From: JAAXGX01 sp965221595
Lineage (GTDB): Bacteria; Acidobacteriota; Vicinamibacteria; Vicinamibacterales; UBA8438
Assembly: GCA_965221595.1 (NCBI GenBank)
Contig: OZ244900.1
Location: 3,162,001 to 3,226,000, forward strand
DNA: 64,000 bases
Reading direction: 5' to 3'
Shown: positions 16,922 to 24,721 of the stretch, piece by piece
Layout: every line of letters starts with the position of its first letter
How positions within the stretch are numbered: position 1 is the stretch's first letter
Program-made: the position numbers and the translations under genes
The notes under the pieces: generated by a model
What the model was told of the DNA's origin: nothing
Databases searched by the model: none
The model's input: the letters and a program-made list of their open reading frames with translations, nothing else

Positions 16922-17716
16922 ATGCGCTACTGGCAGACGCTGACGACCGTGGAGGCCGCGCGGCTGGCGGCCCGCGACCCGGTGGTGGTGCTGCCGCTGG
17001 CCGCCCTCGAACAGCACGGCCCGCACCTGCCCCTGTCCACCGACCTCGACATCGGCCGCGGGCTGCTGGAGCGCGCCTTCGAGCTGCTGCCTGCCGACTT
17101 CCCGGCCTGGGTGCTCCCGCCCCTGGCGGTCGGCGCCAGCCGCGAGCACGCGCGCTTCGCCGGCACGGTGAGCCTGGATCCGGCGCTGCTCGGCGACATC
17201 GTGCAGGCGCACGGCGCGGCGCTGGCGCGCGCCGGGGTGCGGCGGCTGGTCCTCAGCAACAGCCACGGCGGCAACCGGCACGTGCTGGACGCGGCCGCGC
17301 TGCGCCTGCGCGACGAGCTGGGCCTGCTCGTGGTCAAGGCCAACTACTTCCTGTTCCCCCGCCCGGACGACGTGGATCTGCCGGCGGCGGAGTGGCGCCA
17401 CGGCCTGCACGGGGGGGCGGTGGAGACCGCCATGATGCTGCACCTGCGCCCGGACCTGGTGCGGCTCGACGCGGCCCGCCCGGCCCGTTCCATCGACGCG
17501 GATCTCGAACGTTCGCTGCAGCGGGTGAGCGCCGGCGGGGACGCGGCGGCGTTCGCCTGGCTGGCGGGCGACCTCCATCCGTCGGGCGCGGCCGGCGACG
17601 CGGGGCGCGCGGATGCGGCCATGGGCGCGCGGCTGGTGGCCTGGTACGGCGCCGCGCTGGCGGACGTCATCCGCGACGCGGGCCGCTTCCCGCTCGAGCG
17701 CCTGGCCGGAGCGTGA
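16922..17716 (+). CDS. Creatininase-family amidohydrolase
   Basis: This 264-residue protein has the creatininase metal-site pattern: LEQHGPHLPLSTDLDIG at about residues 29-45 (E30, H32 and D41 as likely ligands), SNSHGGN near 118 and GGAVETAMML near 160. The family includes creatininase, the mycofactocin peptidase MftE, and archaeal ArfB, which hydrolyses the formamide of a GTP-derived pyrimidine in riboflavin and F420 biosynthesis. With GTP cyclohydrolase II and a RibD-type reductase next door, an ArfB-like role on a pyrimidine intermediate is an attractive inference, though bacterial GTP cyclohydrolase II already releases formate. Confidence 0.85.
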   Translation: MRYWQTLTTVEAARLAARDPVVVLPLAALEQHGPHLPLSTDLDIGRGLLERAFELLPADFPAWVLPPLAVGASREHARFAGTVSLDPALLGDIVQAHGAALARAGVRRLVLSNSHGGNRHVLDAAALRLRDELGLLVVKANYFLFPRPDDVDLPAAEWRHGLHGGAVETAMMLHLRPDLVRLDAARPARSIDADLERSLQRVSAGGDAAAFAWLAGDLHPSGAAGDAGRADAAMGARLVAWYGAALADVIRDAGRFPLERLAGA

Positions 17717-17752
17717 CAGGCGGCGGCCGTGCCTGCTGCGGGCGCAGCGCGG

Positions 17753-18886
17753 CTACTTCGGCAGGTCCGCGTCGCCGGCCAGCATGTCGCTGAGCCAGTG
17801 CCCGGCGCGCTCCACCTTGGCCCGCACGTAATCGACGTTGTGTGGGTTGAGCGTGCCGTAGAGCGGCTCGCGGTCCACCACCTCGATGCCGGCGTCCTGC
17901 AGGGCCTGCAGCTTGTCCGGGTTGTTGGTGAACAGCCGGACGCGCGCGACGCGCAGGTGGCGCAGCATCCCGACCGCCGCCTCGTAGGTGCGCTCGTCGG
18001 ACCCGAAGCCGAGCGTGCAGTCGGCGTCGACCGTGTCCAGCCCCTGGTCCTGCAGCGTGTACGCCCGCAGCTTGTTGCCGAGGCCGATGGTGCGGCCTTC
18101 CTGGTCGAGATACAGCAGCACGCCGCCGCCGCGCGCGGCAAATGCGCGCAGGCTGCCGCGCAACTGGTCGCCGCAGTCGCAACGCAGGCTGCTGAACAGG
18201 TCGCCAGTGAGACAGGCCGAGTGGATGCGCACGGGTACCGGATCCGGCCACTCCCCGCGGTCGCCGACGACGATGGCCACGTGCTCGAGCAGTCCGTTCG
18301 CCTCCCGGAAGCACGCGAACCCGGCGTGCCCGGCGGCCTCGAGGGGTACGGGCCCTTCGCTGACGTAGGTCAGCTCGAGACGCGTGTCGCGGACCATCGC
18401 ATCGATCTGTGCCGTCGTCACCGCCAGGATGGCACGGCCCTCGATGCTCCGCCGCAGCGCCGGCGTGGCGCCGGCGTCGACCGGGACGCCCACCACCGCC
18501 GGAATCAGCCGGCCCAGCCGCACCAGCTTGAGCCCGCCGATCTCGGCCTCCGATGCCTCCCGCCTGTCGTGCACGCGGGCCGCCCGGGCGTCCGGCGCGG
18601 TCGAGAGGCGCACGATTTCGTCGGGGTCGGACACGCCGTTGAGCAGCAGGCTCAGCGGCACGTGGCGGCCGCCGTTCGACAGCCCCATGGCGCGCGCCCG
18701 GTGCTGGGTTATCGCCAGTCGCAGCGGTTCGCCGGCGATGCGTTCGAGCTGCGCGACCGTGGCCGGCGCCAAGCCCTCGACCGCGGCGAGCAACGCGCCG
18801 GGCGTTGCGGCCGACCCGCTGGAGGAAGTCACGTAGAGGGGCCGGCCGCGCTGCAGATCGAACAGCCCACGTTCCGCTTCGTACAT
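17753..18886 (-). CDS. ribA: GTP cyclohydrolase II (RibA) with N-terminal extension
   Basis: GTP cyclohydrolase II opens the GTP imidazole ring to give formate and a diaminopyrimidine ribotide. The C-terminal half carries the zinc cluster CLTGDLFSSLRCDCGD near residues 223-236, the catalytic DQEGRTIGLGNKLRAYTLQD (usually GRGIGL) and the FTNNPDK segment. The first 170 residues occupy the position of the RibB (DHBP synthase) domain in fused enzymes, but I do not see its acidic active-site motifs, so they may be degenerate or unrelated. No other riboflavin gene except a RibD-type reductase is nearby, so this may be a specialised paralogue. ATG 18886 lacks a good Shine-Dalgarno. Confidence 0.82.
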   Translation of the reverse strand: MYEAERGLFDLQRGRPLYVTSSSGSAATPGALLAAVEGLAPATVAQLERIAGEPLRLAITQHRARAMGLSNGGRHVPLSLLLNGVSDPDEIVRLSTAPDARAARVHDRREASEAEIGGLKLVRLGRLIPAVVGVPVDAGATPALRRSIEGRAILAVTTAQIDAMVRDTRLELTYVSEGPVPLEAAGHAGFACFREANGLLEHVAIVVGDRGEWPDPVPVRIHSACLTGDLFSSLRCDCGDQLRGSLRAFAARGGGVLLYLDQEGRTIGLGNKLRAYTLQDQGLDTVDADCTLGFGSDERTYEAAVGMLRHLRVARVRLFTNNPDKLQALQDAGIEVVDREPLYGTLNPHNVDYVRAKVERAGHWLSDMLAGDADLPK

Positions 18887-18953
18887 ACTAGGAGAATTGT
18901 CCCTCGCGGCGCCCGTTGCCGCCCGACCGACCCGCCCGGGGTCCGCGCATTCC

Positions 18954-19865
18954 ATGGCGCAGACTCCCGCGAAGCCAGGAGTCCACTTGCGCTCCCCCAT
19001 CGATGAACGCACCGCCTGGAACCTGCTGCGTGCCGTGTCTCCCGGCGTGACGACAACTGGAAGGCCCGTGCGTGTGCACCATCATCCCAATCCCGCTGTC
19101 TGGTTGCAAGTCGACGCCTCCGGCGCGTGGCAGACAGCGGGCGCACCGACCGCCGCGGCGCGCGAACTGCTGGAGCTGTTCCTGCCCCTCCAACTGCGGG
19201 CCGACCTGGCGCTGGCGCAGGTCGGGCAGAGTCTCGACGGCCACATCGCGACGGCCGCGGGGCACTCCCATTACGTGACCGGCCCGGCCGACATCCGCCG
19301 CCTGCACCGGCTGCGCGCGCTGGTCGACGCGGTGCTGGTCGGAGCCGGCACCGTGGCCGCCGACGACCCGCGGCTCACCGTGCGCGAGGTCGAAGGCGCG
19401 AACCCGCTGCGGGTGGTTCTCGATCCGCGCGGGCGGCTCGACCGGGACCGTCACGTCTTCACGGACGGTGCCGCTCGTACGCTGGAGGTCCGCCGAGCAC
19501 CGGCCGGCGGCACGGACCGCCCCCGCCTCGAGGGCAACGTGCTGCTGATGCCGGACGGTGGGGACGGCGTCTTCGAGCCGGCCGCGGTGCTCGCGGCGCT
19601 CCGCGGCCTGGGCTGCCGCCGGGTGCTGGTCGAGGGGGGCGGCACCACCGTGTCGCGCTTCCTGCAGGCCGGAGCGCTCGACCGCCTGCACGTGACGGTC
19701 GCACCGCTGCTCATCGGCGGAGGCCGACCCGCGCTCACGCTGGATCCGATCGAGTCGCTCGACGAGGCCCTCCGCCCACGCTGCCGGCACTTCCGTCTCG
19801 GCGACGACATGGTCTTCGATCTCGATCTCCGCGATCTCCGCGGCCCCGAGACTCCGGCGGTATGA
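18954..19865 (+). CDS. RibD C-terminal-type pyrimidine reductase
   Basis: In riboflavin synthesis this domain reduces the ribose side chain of the aminopyrimidine using NADPH. The 303-residue product has the fold's start AQVGQSLDGHIAT, the loop VDAVLVGAGTVAADDPRLTVR, and RVLVEGGGTTVSRFLQAGALDRLHV near the end, all typical of RibD_C. The deaminase domain found in full RibD is absent; instead there are about 85 unassigned residues. ATG 18954 is chosen; a TTG at 18897 sits too close to AGGAG but would extend the protein by 19 residues. It is divergent from ribA across a short gap, consistent with joint control. Confidence 0.82.
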   Translation: MAQTPAKPGVHLRSPIDERTAWNLLRAVSPGVTTTGRPVRVHHHPNPAVWLQVDASGAWQTAGAPTAAARELLELFLPLQLRADLALAQVGQSLDGHIATAAGHSHYVTGPADIRRLHRLRALVDAVLVGAGTVAADDPRLTVREVEGANPLRVVLDPRGRLDRDRHVFTDGAARTLEVRRAPAGGTDRPRLEGNVLLMPDGGDGVFEPAAVLAALRGLGCRRVLVEGGGTTVSRFLQAGALDRLHVTVAPLLIGGGRPALTLDPIESLDEALRPRCRHFRLGDDMVFDLDLRDLRGPETPAV

Positions 19866-19866
19866 T
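19861..19866 (+). promoter_or_regulatory. Candidate -10 element overlapping a stop codon
   Basis: TATGAT, five of six to consensus, covers the stop of the reductase gene and would start transcription about 54 bases before the monooxygenase ATG at 19927. No good -35 is visible. Confidence 0.3.
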
Positions 19867-19926
19867 TGAAGTGAGACTGCCGGGTCGTGTCGTGTCTGCC
19901 GGCGGCGGATGGTGCAGGAGGTACTC

Positions 19927-21255
19927 ATGCGTTCCGGAGCTGTCGTGGTGGCTGCGTTCATCGGCCTGGCGGGCCTGCCCGTTCCCGGTGCCGCGCAACC
20001 GACGGAGCAACCCGTCACATTCGCCGAGCATGTGGCGCCTATCTTCTACGAGCGCTGCACGACCTGTCATCGACCGGGCCAGGTGGGCCCGATGTCCCTG
20101 CTCACCTACGCGGACGCCCGACCCTGGGCGCGTGCCATCCGGGAGAAGGTGGCTGCGCGCGAGATGCCGCCGTGGGACGCCGATCCGGCCATCGGCACGT
20201 GGGCCAACGACCGCAGCCTAAGCGATGCGGAGATTGCGACCCTGGTCGCCTGGGCGGACGGCGGTGCCCTGCGCGGCGACCTCGCCGCCATGCCGCCGCT
20301 GCCGAGCCACGCCGACAACGAATGGACGATCGGCGAGCCCGACGCGGTCTTCGGGATTCCGCCGTTCGACGTGCCGCCCGAGGGCCTGGTCGACTACACC
20401 TATTTCGAGGTGCCGACCAACCTCACCGAAGACAAGTGGGTGAGCGCAATCCAGGTCCGCCCGGGCGCCGCGGCTGCCGTGCACCACGTCATCGTCACTG
20501 CCCGGGCGGAACGGACGCCCGAGGAGCGCAGGGCCCGACGCCGCGTCGACCCCGGCTTCCGCCTCGACCGCGACATCCTGCCGGGCCGGGAGATCGAGTG
20601 GAACCCCGGCGTGGCGCAACTCGAGGGGCGCGGCAAGGGAACTCCACTGGGCGGGACGACGGTCGGCAACGACGGGGTAACGCTGTTTCAGCCGGGCACC
20701 GCGCGGCTGCTCGAGGCGGGCACCACGCTCGTGTTCGAGATGCACTACACGCCGACCGGCGAGCCGCATGTCGACGAGACGCGCATCGGGCTGGTGTTCA
20801 CCGACGCGCCGCCGGACCGGACGGTGCGCAGCGGTGCGATCGTGCACGGGCAGTTCGTGATTCCGCCTGGTGCGGCCGACTACAAGGTCGAGGCGGACCT
20901 GACGTTCACCAGGGGCGTAAGGCTCCTGAGCCTGCTGCCGCACTCGCACCTGCGCGGGGTGCGCTGGGACTACGAGGCGGTGTATCCGGACGGGACGCGC
21001 GAGACCATCTTGTCAGTGCCCGACTACGACTTCAACTGGCAGATCGACTACGTCTTCGACGAGCCGCTGGCGCTGCCGCCGGGGTCGCGCATCCACGCCG
21101 TGGCCCATTACGACAACTCGGCCGCCAACCGCTCGAATCCCGATCCGACCGCCGAGGTGCGCTGGGGCGAGCAGACCGACGAGGAAATGATGTTCACCGC
21201 CCTCTCGTATCTCATCGATGAGGAGACCGTCGCGACCGCGACCCGCGCACCCTGA
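19927..21255 (+). CDS. Heme-c and copper type II monooxygenase-like secreted protein
   Basis: This 442-residue member of the family also seen at 1367 and 26435 has a signal peptide ending near GAAQ, CTTCH (C44, C47, H48), the MPPWDADP loop, and putative copper ligands in AVHHVIV (near 185), FEMHYTP (near 270) and LPHSHLRG (near 337). The C-terminal AVAHYDNSAANRSNPDP segment is shared with the other copies. ATG 19927 is supported by GGAGG six bases upstream. Unlike the other two, it has no adjacent beta-sandwich partner gene. It lies inside the putative pterin/pyrimidine gene set but, being exported, probably does not act in that cytoplasmic pathway. Confidence 0.82.
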   Translation: MRSGAVVVAAFIGLAGLPVPGAAQPTEQPVTFAEHVAPIFYERCTTCHRPGQVGPMSLLTYADARPWARAIREKVAAREMPPWDADPAIGTWANDRSLSDAEIATLVAWADGGALRGDLAAMPPLPSHADNEWTIGEPDAVFGIPPFDVPPEGLVDYTYFEVPTNLTEDKWVSAIQVRPGAAAAVHHVIVTARAERTPEERRARRRVDPGFRLDRDILPGREIEWNPGVAQLEGRGKGTPLGGTTVGNDGVTLFQPGTARLLEAGTTLVFEMHYTPTGEPHVDETRIGLVFTDAPPDRTVRSGAIVHGQFVIPPGAADYKVEADLTFTRGVRLLSLLPHSHLRGVRWDYEAVYPDGTRETILSVPDYDFNWQIDYVFDEPLALPPGSRIHAVAHYDNSAANRSNPDPTAEVRWGEQTDEEMMFTALSYLIDEETVATATRAP

Positions 21256-21302
21256 CCCCAACCAGAAGTCCGCTCCAGCCGTGCCGCCAGGACGGCTTGG
21301 GG
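21256..21302. terminator. Nested inverted repeats between convergent genes
   Basis: CCCCAA (21256-21261) pairs with TTGGGG (21297-21302), and AGCCGT (21277-21282) pairs with ACGGCT (21292-21297) inside it. The structure begins right after the monooxygenase stop and ends before the methyltransferase stop, so it may terminate both transcripts. No U-run is visible. Confidence 0.4.
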
Positions 21303-21317
21303 CGTCCCCGCCGCGCG

Positions 21318-22166
21318 CTACTCGTCCGGCGGGAGGGCGAGCAGGTCCTGATGGCCGACGGTCAGCTCGAAACGGTCGCCGTCAGCGGTCCGCCGCCGGC
21401 GCTCCGCCCAGATGCGGATCCGCCGCGCCCGCGCGGGTGGCGGGGCGAGGTCCAGCGCTGCCTCGGCCCAGCCGTCGACGAGCGCCCGCGCCAGCGCCCG
21501 GTCGCCCGGGCCGAGCCGCCAGGGGCTCGGCAGCAGCCACGTCCGGTAGCCCGCCGCGCGAAAGACCGACTCGGCGGCCGCCGCCGCAGCCGGTCCCAAC
21601 GCCGTCGCCGGCCCGCGGTCGCGCCGCTGGTGGGCGTTCACTGCGTCCCTGATCGCCGCATCGTCCGGGTCGCCCTGGCCGACCGCGTCGCCGCCGATGC
21701 CGGCAGCCGACCACTGCACGACCCCGTCGTAGGTCAGTGCCAGGTACGCCCCGCAGCGGGCCGCCCGACAGGCGCGGGCGAGGTGCCCCAGCCAGTCCTC
21801 CGTGACGAGATCGAGCAGCGCCGAGCAGGTCGCGAGGTCGGCCTGTTTCACCGCGGCCAGCCCGGCCGCCGCCAGGTCGCCGTGCACGCGCCGCACCGCC
21901 GCGAGCGTACCGGAGGCGACGGCGCGGGCCAGCAGGTCCGCGTCGTGGTCGACCAGCGTCCACTGCTGCGGGCCGGGCAGGCGCGGCGCCAGGTAGCGCA
22001 GGTTCGACCCGCTGCCGCTGCCCAGGTCGACGACCCGGCTCCAGCCCCGTGTCCGCCACGCCACCCGCAGGCGGTCGACCAGGGCGGCGGCCCGCGAGCG
22101 ATGGTCGGCCGCCTCGCGCAGCGCGAGCCAGTCCGGGCTGAACGTGTCCGGCCCCTCGCGCGGCAT
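21318..22166 (-). CDS. Class I SAM-dependent methyltransferase
   Basis: The 282-residue product has the SAM-binding glycine motif VVDLGSGSGSNLRYLAPRL at about residues 43-61, then WTLVDHDADLLARA, and a third segment KQADLATCSALLDLVTEDWL. It ends in a basic strand-rich tail. It follows the glycosyltransferase gene by 17 bases on the same strand and is probably the last gene of a four-gene operon (dehydrogenase, PTPS-like, glycosyltransferase, methyltransferase). The acceptor is unknown; the order suggests a late tailoring step. ATG 22166 is the first start after the upstream stop. Confidence 0.8.
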   Translation of the reverse strand: MPREGPDTFSPDWLALREAADHRSRAAALVDRLRVAWRTRGWSRVVDLGSGSGSNLRYLAPRLPGPQQWTLVDHDADLLARAVASGTLAAVRRVHGDLAAAGLAAVKQADLATCSALLDLVTEDWLGHLARACRAARCGAYLALTYDGVVQWSAAGIGGDAVGQGDPDDAAIRDAVNAHQRRDRGPATALGPAAAAAAESVFRAAGYRTWLLPSPWRLGPGDRALARALVDGWAEAALDLAPPPARARRIRIWAERRRRTADGDRFELTVGHQDLLALPPDE

Positions 22167-22183
22167 GTTGCCCGGCCTCGTGC

Positions 22184-23293
22184 TCAGACGGGACCGCGTC
22201 CCGAGCTTCCGGCGGTCAGGTCGTTCACGGCAGCGGCGAAGGTCTCCGTGGCCGCCTCCCAGTCGGGCAGGCCGGCGGCGTGTCGCCGGGCCGCCGCGGC
22301 CAGTTGCGCCCGGCGCACTGCACCGCCGCCGGCCGGACCGCCCGGGGCAGCCGGCAGTAGCGCCGCGAGGGCGCCGGCCAGCGCCGCGTCGTCGCCTGGC
22401 GCGACGAGCAGACCGGCGTCCGCGGGCACGGTATGGGGGATCGCGCCGCCGGTCGTGCTCACCACGGGCAGTCCGCGCGCCAGCGCCTCGGTCAGCACCA
22501 TGCCGAAGCCCTCGGTGTGCGACGGGAGCACGAACACGGAGCTGGCGTCGTACAGAGCGTCGACGGCTCCGGCGCCGCACTCGCCGGTAAAGACGATGCG
22601 CGCCGCGAGACCGGCCGCCAGCGCCTGCTGCCGGACAGCGCGCGCGAACGCCGGTGCGCGATCCAGGCTGCCGGCGCAGACGCAGCGCCACGGCCGGTCC
22701 GCCAGCCGCGCCAGCGCACGCACGAGGACGTCCTGCCCCTTGCGGGGCGTCACCGACGCGACGCACAGCAGTTGGGGCGGTGCATCCGGACCGGGACCGG
22801 CCGCCGGCGGCGCGGGATCGGTGCCGGGCGGGACCGCCCGGATGGCGGAACGCGCCACGCCCAGCTCCGCCACGCGCCCCGCCGTACAGTCGCTGGTGGC
22901 GAGCACGCCCGCGCAGGCTGCCAGCGCGTCGCGTTCGAGGCCGATGAAGCGCTCGCGGCGCGCCGTGTCGAGCCCGGTCTCGTCGGCCAACAGCAGATGC
23001 ACCAGGGCCAGCAGCCGCAGCCGGCTGCGCGCGGGGCGCACCAGCTCGGGCAGTCCGCCCAGCGCGAGCCCGTCGATGACCACGCGTGCATCCGCGGGCA
23101 AGCCCGCCAGCGTGCCGGCGAGGCTGTCCCGGGCGCAGGCGTCGCCGGCCGGAAATTCGCCGGCCAGCTCGTGCACGGCGACGTCCCAGCCGCGGCGGCG
23201 CAGACCGTCGACGATCCGCGCGTCGTAGAGGTAACCGCCCGTCCGCTGGTCGAGCGCACCGGGTACGAGAAAGTGGAGGTCGGCGCCGCTCAC
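22184..23293 (-). CDS. GT4-family glycosyltransferase
   Basis: This 369-residue GT-B enzyme has an N-terminal acceptor half and a C-terminal donor half with LCVASVTPRKGQDVLVRAL and the family's E-x7-E motif in HTEGFGMVLTEALARGLP. GT4 enzymes are retaining and usually use nucleotide sugars in the cytoplasm. GTG 23293 overlaps the stop of the PTPS-like gene by four bases (GTGA), so translation is coupled. Being locked between a PTPS-like gene and a methyltransferase suggests that a pterin- or pyrimidine-derived core is glycosylated, although a lipid acceptor is possible given the phosphatidyltransferase nearby. Confidence 0.85.
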   Translation of the reverse strand: MSGADLHFLVPGALDQRTGGYLYDARIVDGLRRRGWDVAVHELAGEFPAGDACARDSLAGTLAGLPADARVVIDGLALGGLPELVRPARSRLRLLALVHLLLADETGLDTARRERFIGLERDALAACAGVLATSDCTAGRVAELGVARSAIRAVPPGTDPAPPAAGPGPDAPPQLLCVASVTPRKGQDVLVRALARLADRPWRCVCAGSLDRAPAFARAVRQQALAAGLAARIVFTGECGAGAVDALYDASSVFVLPSHTEGFGMVLTEALARGLPVVSTTGGAIPHTVPADAGLLVAPGDDAALAGALAALLPAAPGGPAGGGAVRRAQLAAAARRHAAGLPDWEAATETFAAAVNDLTAGSSGRGPV

Positions 23294-23688
23294 ACCGGAC
23301 CCTCGTAGCCGCCCGAGGCCAGGTGCGATTCCTTGAGCGTCACCCGCATCGACGCGATGTCGCGGGCCGCCGCGCCGAGCAGGCCGTCGCGGATCGCGCG
23401 GGCGAGCCGATCGAAGATCTCGCGGGCGAGCACCTCCGTCGTGGTGTTCCGACCGGCGAACGCCGGCTCCTCGTCCAGGTTGCGGTAGCGGAACGCATCC
23501 AGTACCGCGCCGAGCTGTTCGCCGGCCAGCCCGATGTCGACGACGACACCGTCGGCATCCAGCTCGGGACGCTCGAAGGTCACGTCCACAACGTAGGTGG
23601 CGCCGTGCAGCCGCTGCGCCGGGCCGAAGATCTCGCCGCGAAAGCTGTGGGCAATCATGAAGTGGTCACGCACGTTCACGCTGTACAC
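23290..23688 (-). CDS. Divergent 6-pyruvoyl-tetrahydropterin synthase/QueD homologue
   Basis: PTPS and QueD act on dihydroneopterin triphosphate using a zinc held by three histidines. This 132-residue protein has the family length and fold pattern: MIAHSF (H14), RLHGATY (H28), VVDIG and NTTTEVLAREIFDRL. It lacks the second His of the HGH motif (A30) and the usual catalytic Cys in the loop before it. Zinc binding and chemistry are therefore probably changed. It lies 37 bases after the dehydrogenase gene and overlaps the glycosyltransferase start. I take it as a specialised pterin-type enzyme or binding protein, not classic QueD. Confidence 0.8.
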   Translation of the reverse strand: MYSVNVRDHFMIAHSFRGEIFGPAQRLHGATYVVDVTFERPELDADGVVVDIGLAGEQLGAVLDAFRYRNLDEEPAFAGRNTTTEVLAREIFDRLARAIRDGLLGAAARDIASMRVTLKESHLASGGYEGPV

Positions 23689-23725
23689 CGGTTCAGGCTC
23701 CTTCGTCAGATGCGTCGCATGCGGT

Positions 23726-24721
23726 TCACGAGACGTCCGGATAGCGGATGCGGTGGCACAGGGCCGCGCGCGGGTCGCGGCTCAGGCGCGCCATTACGGC
23801 CGGCAGGTCGGCGAAGTCGCTCTCGCCGCTGACCAGCGCGTCGAGCGCGGGGGACCGCAGCAGCGCCAGCGCCAGGCGCAGCCGCCGCGCGCGGCTCCAG
23901 CGCGCGGCGCGGTCGGGCGGCACGCGGCCCACCTGGCTGCTCCGCAGCGTCAGCCGCCGCGAATGGAAGGCCTCGCCGAGCGGCAGCGGCACGGACCGCG
24001 ACCCGTACCAGCTGGCCTCCACGATGGTGCCCTCCACGCCGGCGATGCCCAGCGCCACCCGCAGCCCGTCCGGCTGGCCGCTCGCGTGGACCACCACGTC
24101 GGCGGCCGCCCGCGTCTCCGGCTCCGTGCGGAATGCGACACCCAGCGCGCGGGCGGCCGCCGCCCGCTCGGGGTTGACGTCGACGGCGGTGACCGCGGTG
24201 CCCGGCACCTGCCGGCAGAGCCAAGCGACGAGCAACCCCACGACTCCGGCGCCGATCACCACGATCCGGTCGCCGGCCGCCGGTCGGGCGTCCCAGACCA
24301 CGTTGACGGCCGTCTCCATGTTGGCGGCCAGGACGGCGCGGCCGGGCGGCACGTCGTCCGGCACCGGCGTGACGTCGGCCGCCGGCACCCGGTAGAGATC
24401 CTGGTGCGGGTAGAGGCAGAAGACCGTGCGGCCCGCCAGGTCCGGCGGCGCGCCTTCCGGCTGCACCTCACCCACGCTCGCATAGCCGTACTTGACCGGC
24501 CCCGGGAATTCGCCCGCCTGGAACGGCGCACGCATGATCCCGTATTGCGAGGGCGGCACCTCGCCGTTGAAGACCAGCGCCTCGGTTCCGCGGCTGATAC
24601 CCGAGAACGCGGCCCGGACCAGCACCTGCCCCGCTTGCCCGGGGGCGAGCTCCGCCTGCACAATCTCTCCACGGCCGGGCGACCGGATCCAGAACTGACG
24701 CGCGGTGCGGATACTCGACAT
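23726..24721 (-). CDS. MDR-family (zinc-type) dehydrogenase
   Basis: The 331-residue product has the medium-chain dehydrogenase layout: an N-terminal GroES-like domain with RAAFSGISRGTEALVF, then a Rossmann domain with VVIGAGVVGLLVAWLCRQ and the acidic VDVNPERAAAARALG that favours NAD(H). The catalytic-zinc GHE motif is missing, as in the BchC-like branch that shares the SGISRGTE segment, so zinc dependence is doubtful. It is probably the first gene of the leftward operon with the PTPS-like gene. ATG 24721 overlaps the ATG of the divergent phosphatidyltransferase gene in CATG. The substrate is unknown. Confidence 0.8.
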   Translation of the reverse strand: MSSIRTARQFWIRSPGRGEIVQAELAPGQAGQVLVRAAFSGISRGTEALVFNGEVPPSQYGIMRAPFQAGEFPGPVKYGYASVGEVQPEGAPPDLAGRTVFCLYPHQDLYRVPAADVTPVPDDVPPGRAVLAANMETAVNVVWDARPAAGDRIVVIGAGVVGLLVAWLCRQVPGTAVTAVDVNPERAAAARALGVAFRTEPETRAAADVVVHASGQPDGLRVALGIAGVEGTIVEASWYGSRSVPLPLGEAFHSRRLTLRSSQVGRVPPDRAARWSRARRLRLALALLRSPALDALVSGESDFADLPAVMARLSRDPRAALCHRIRYPDVS

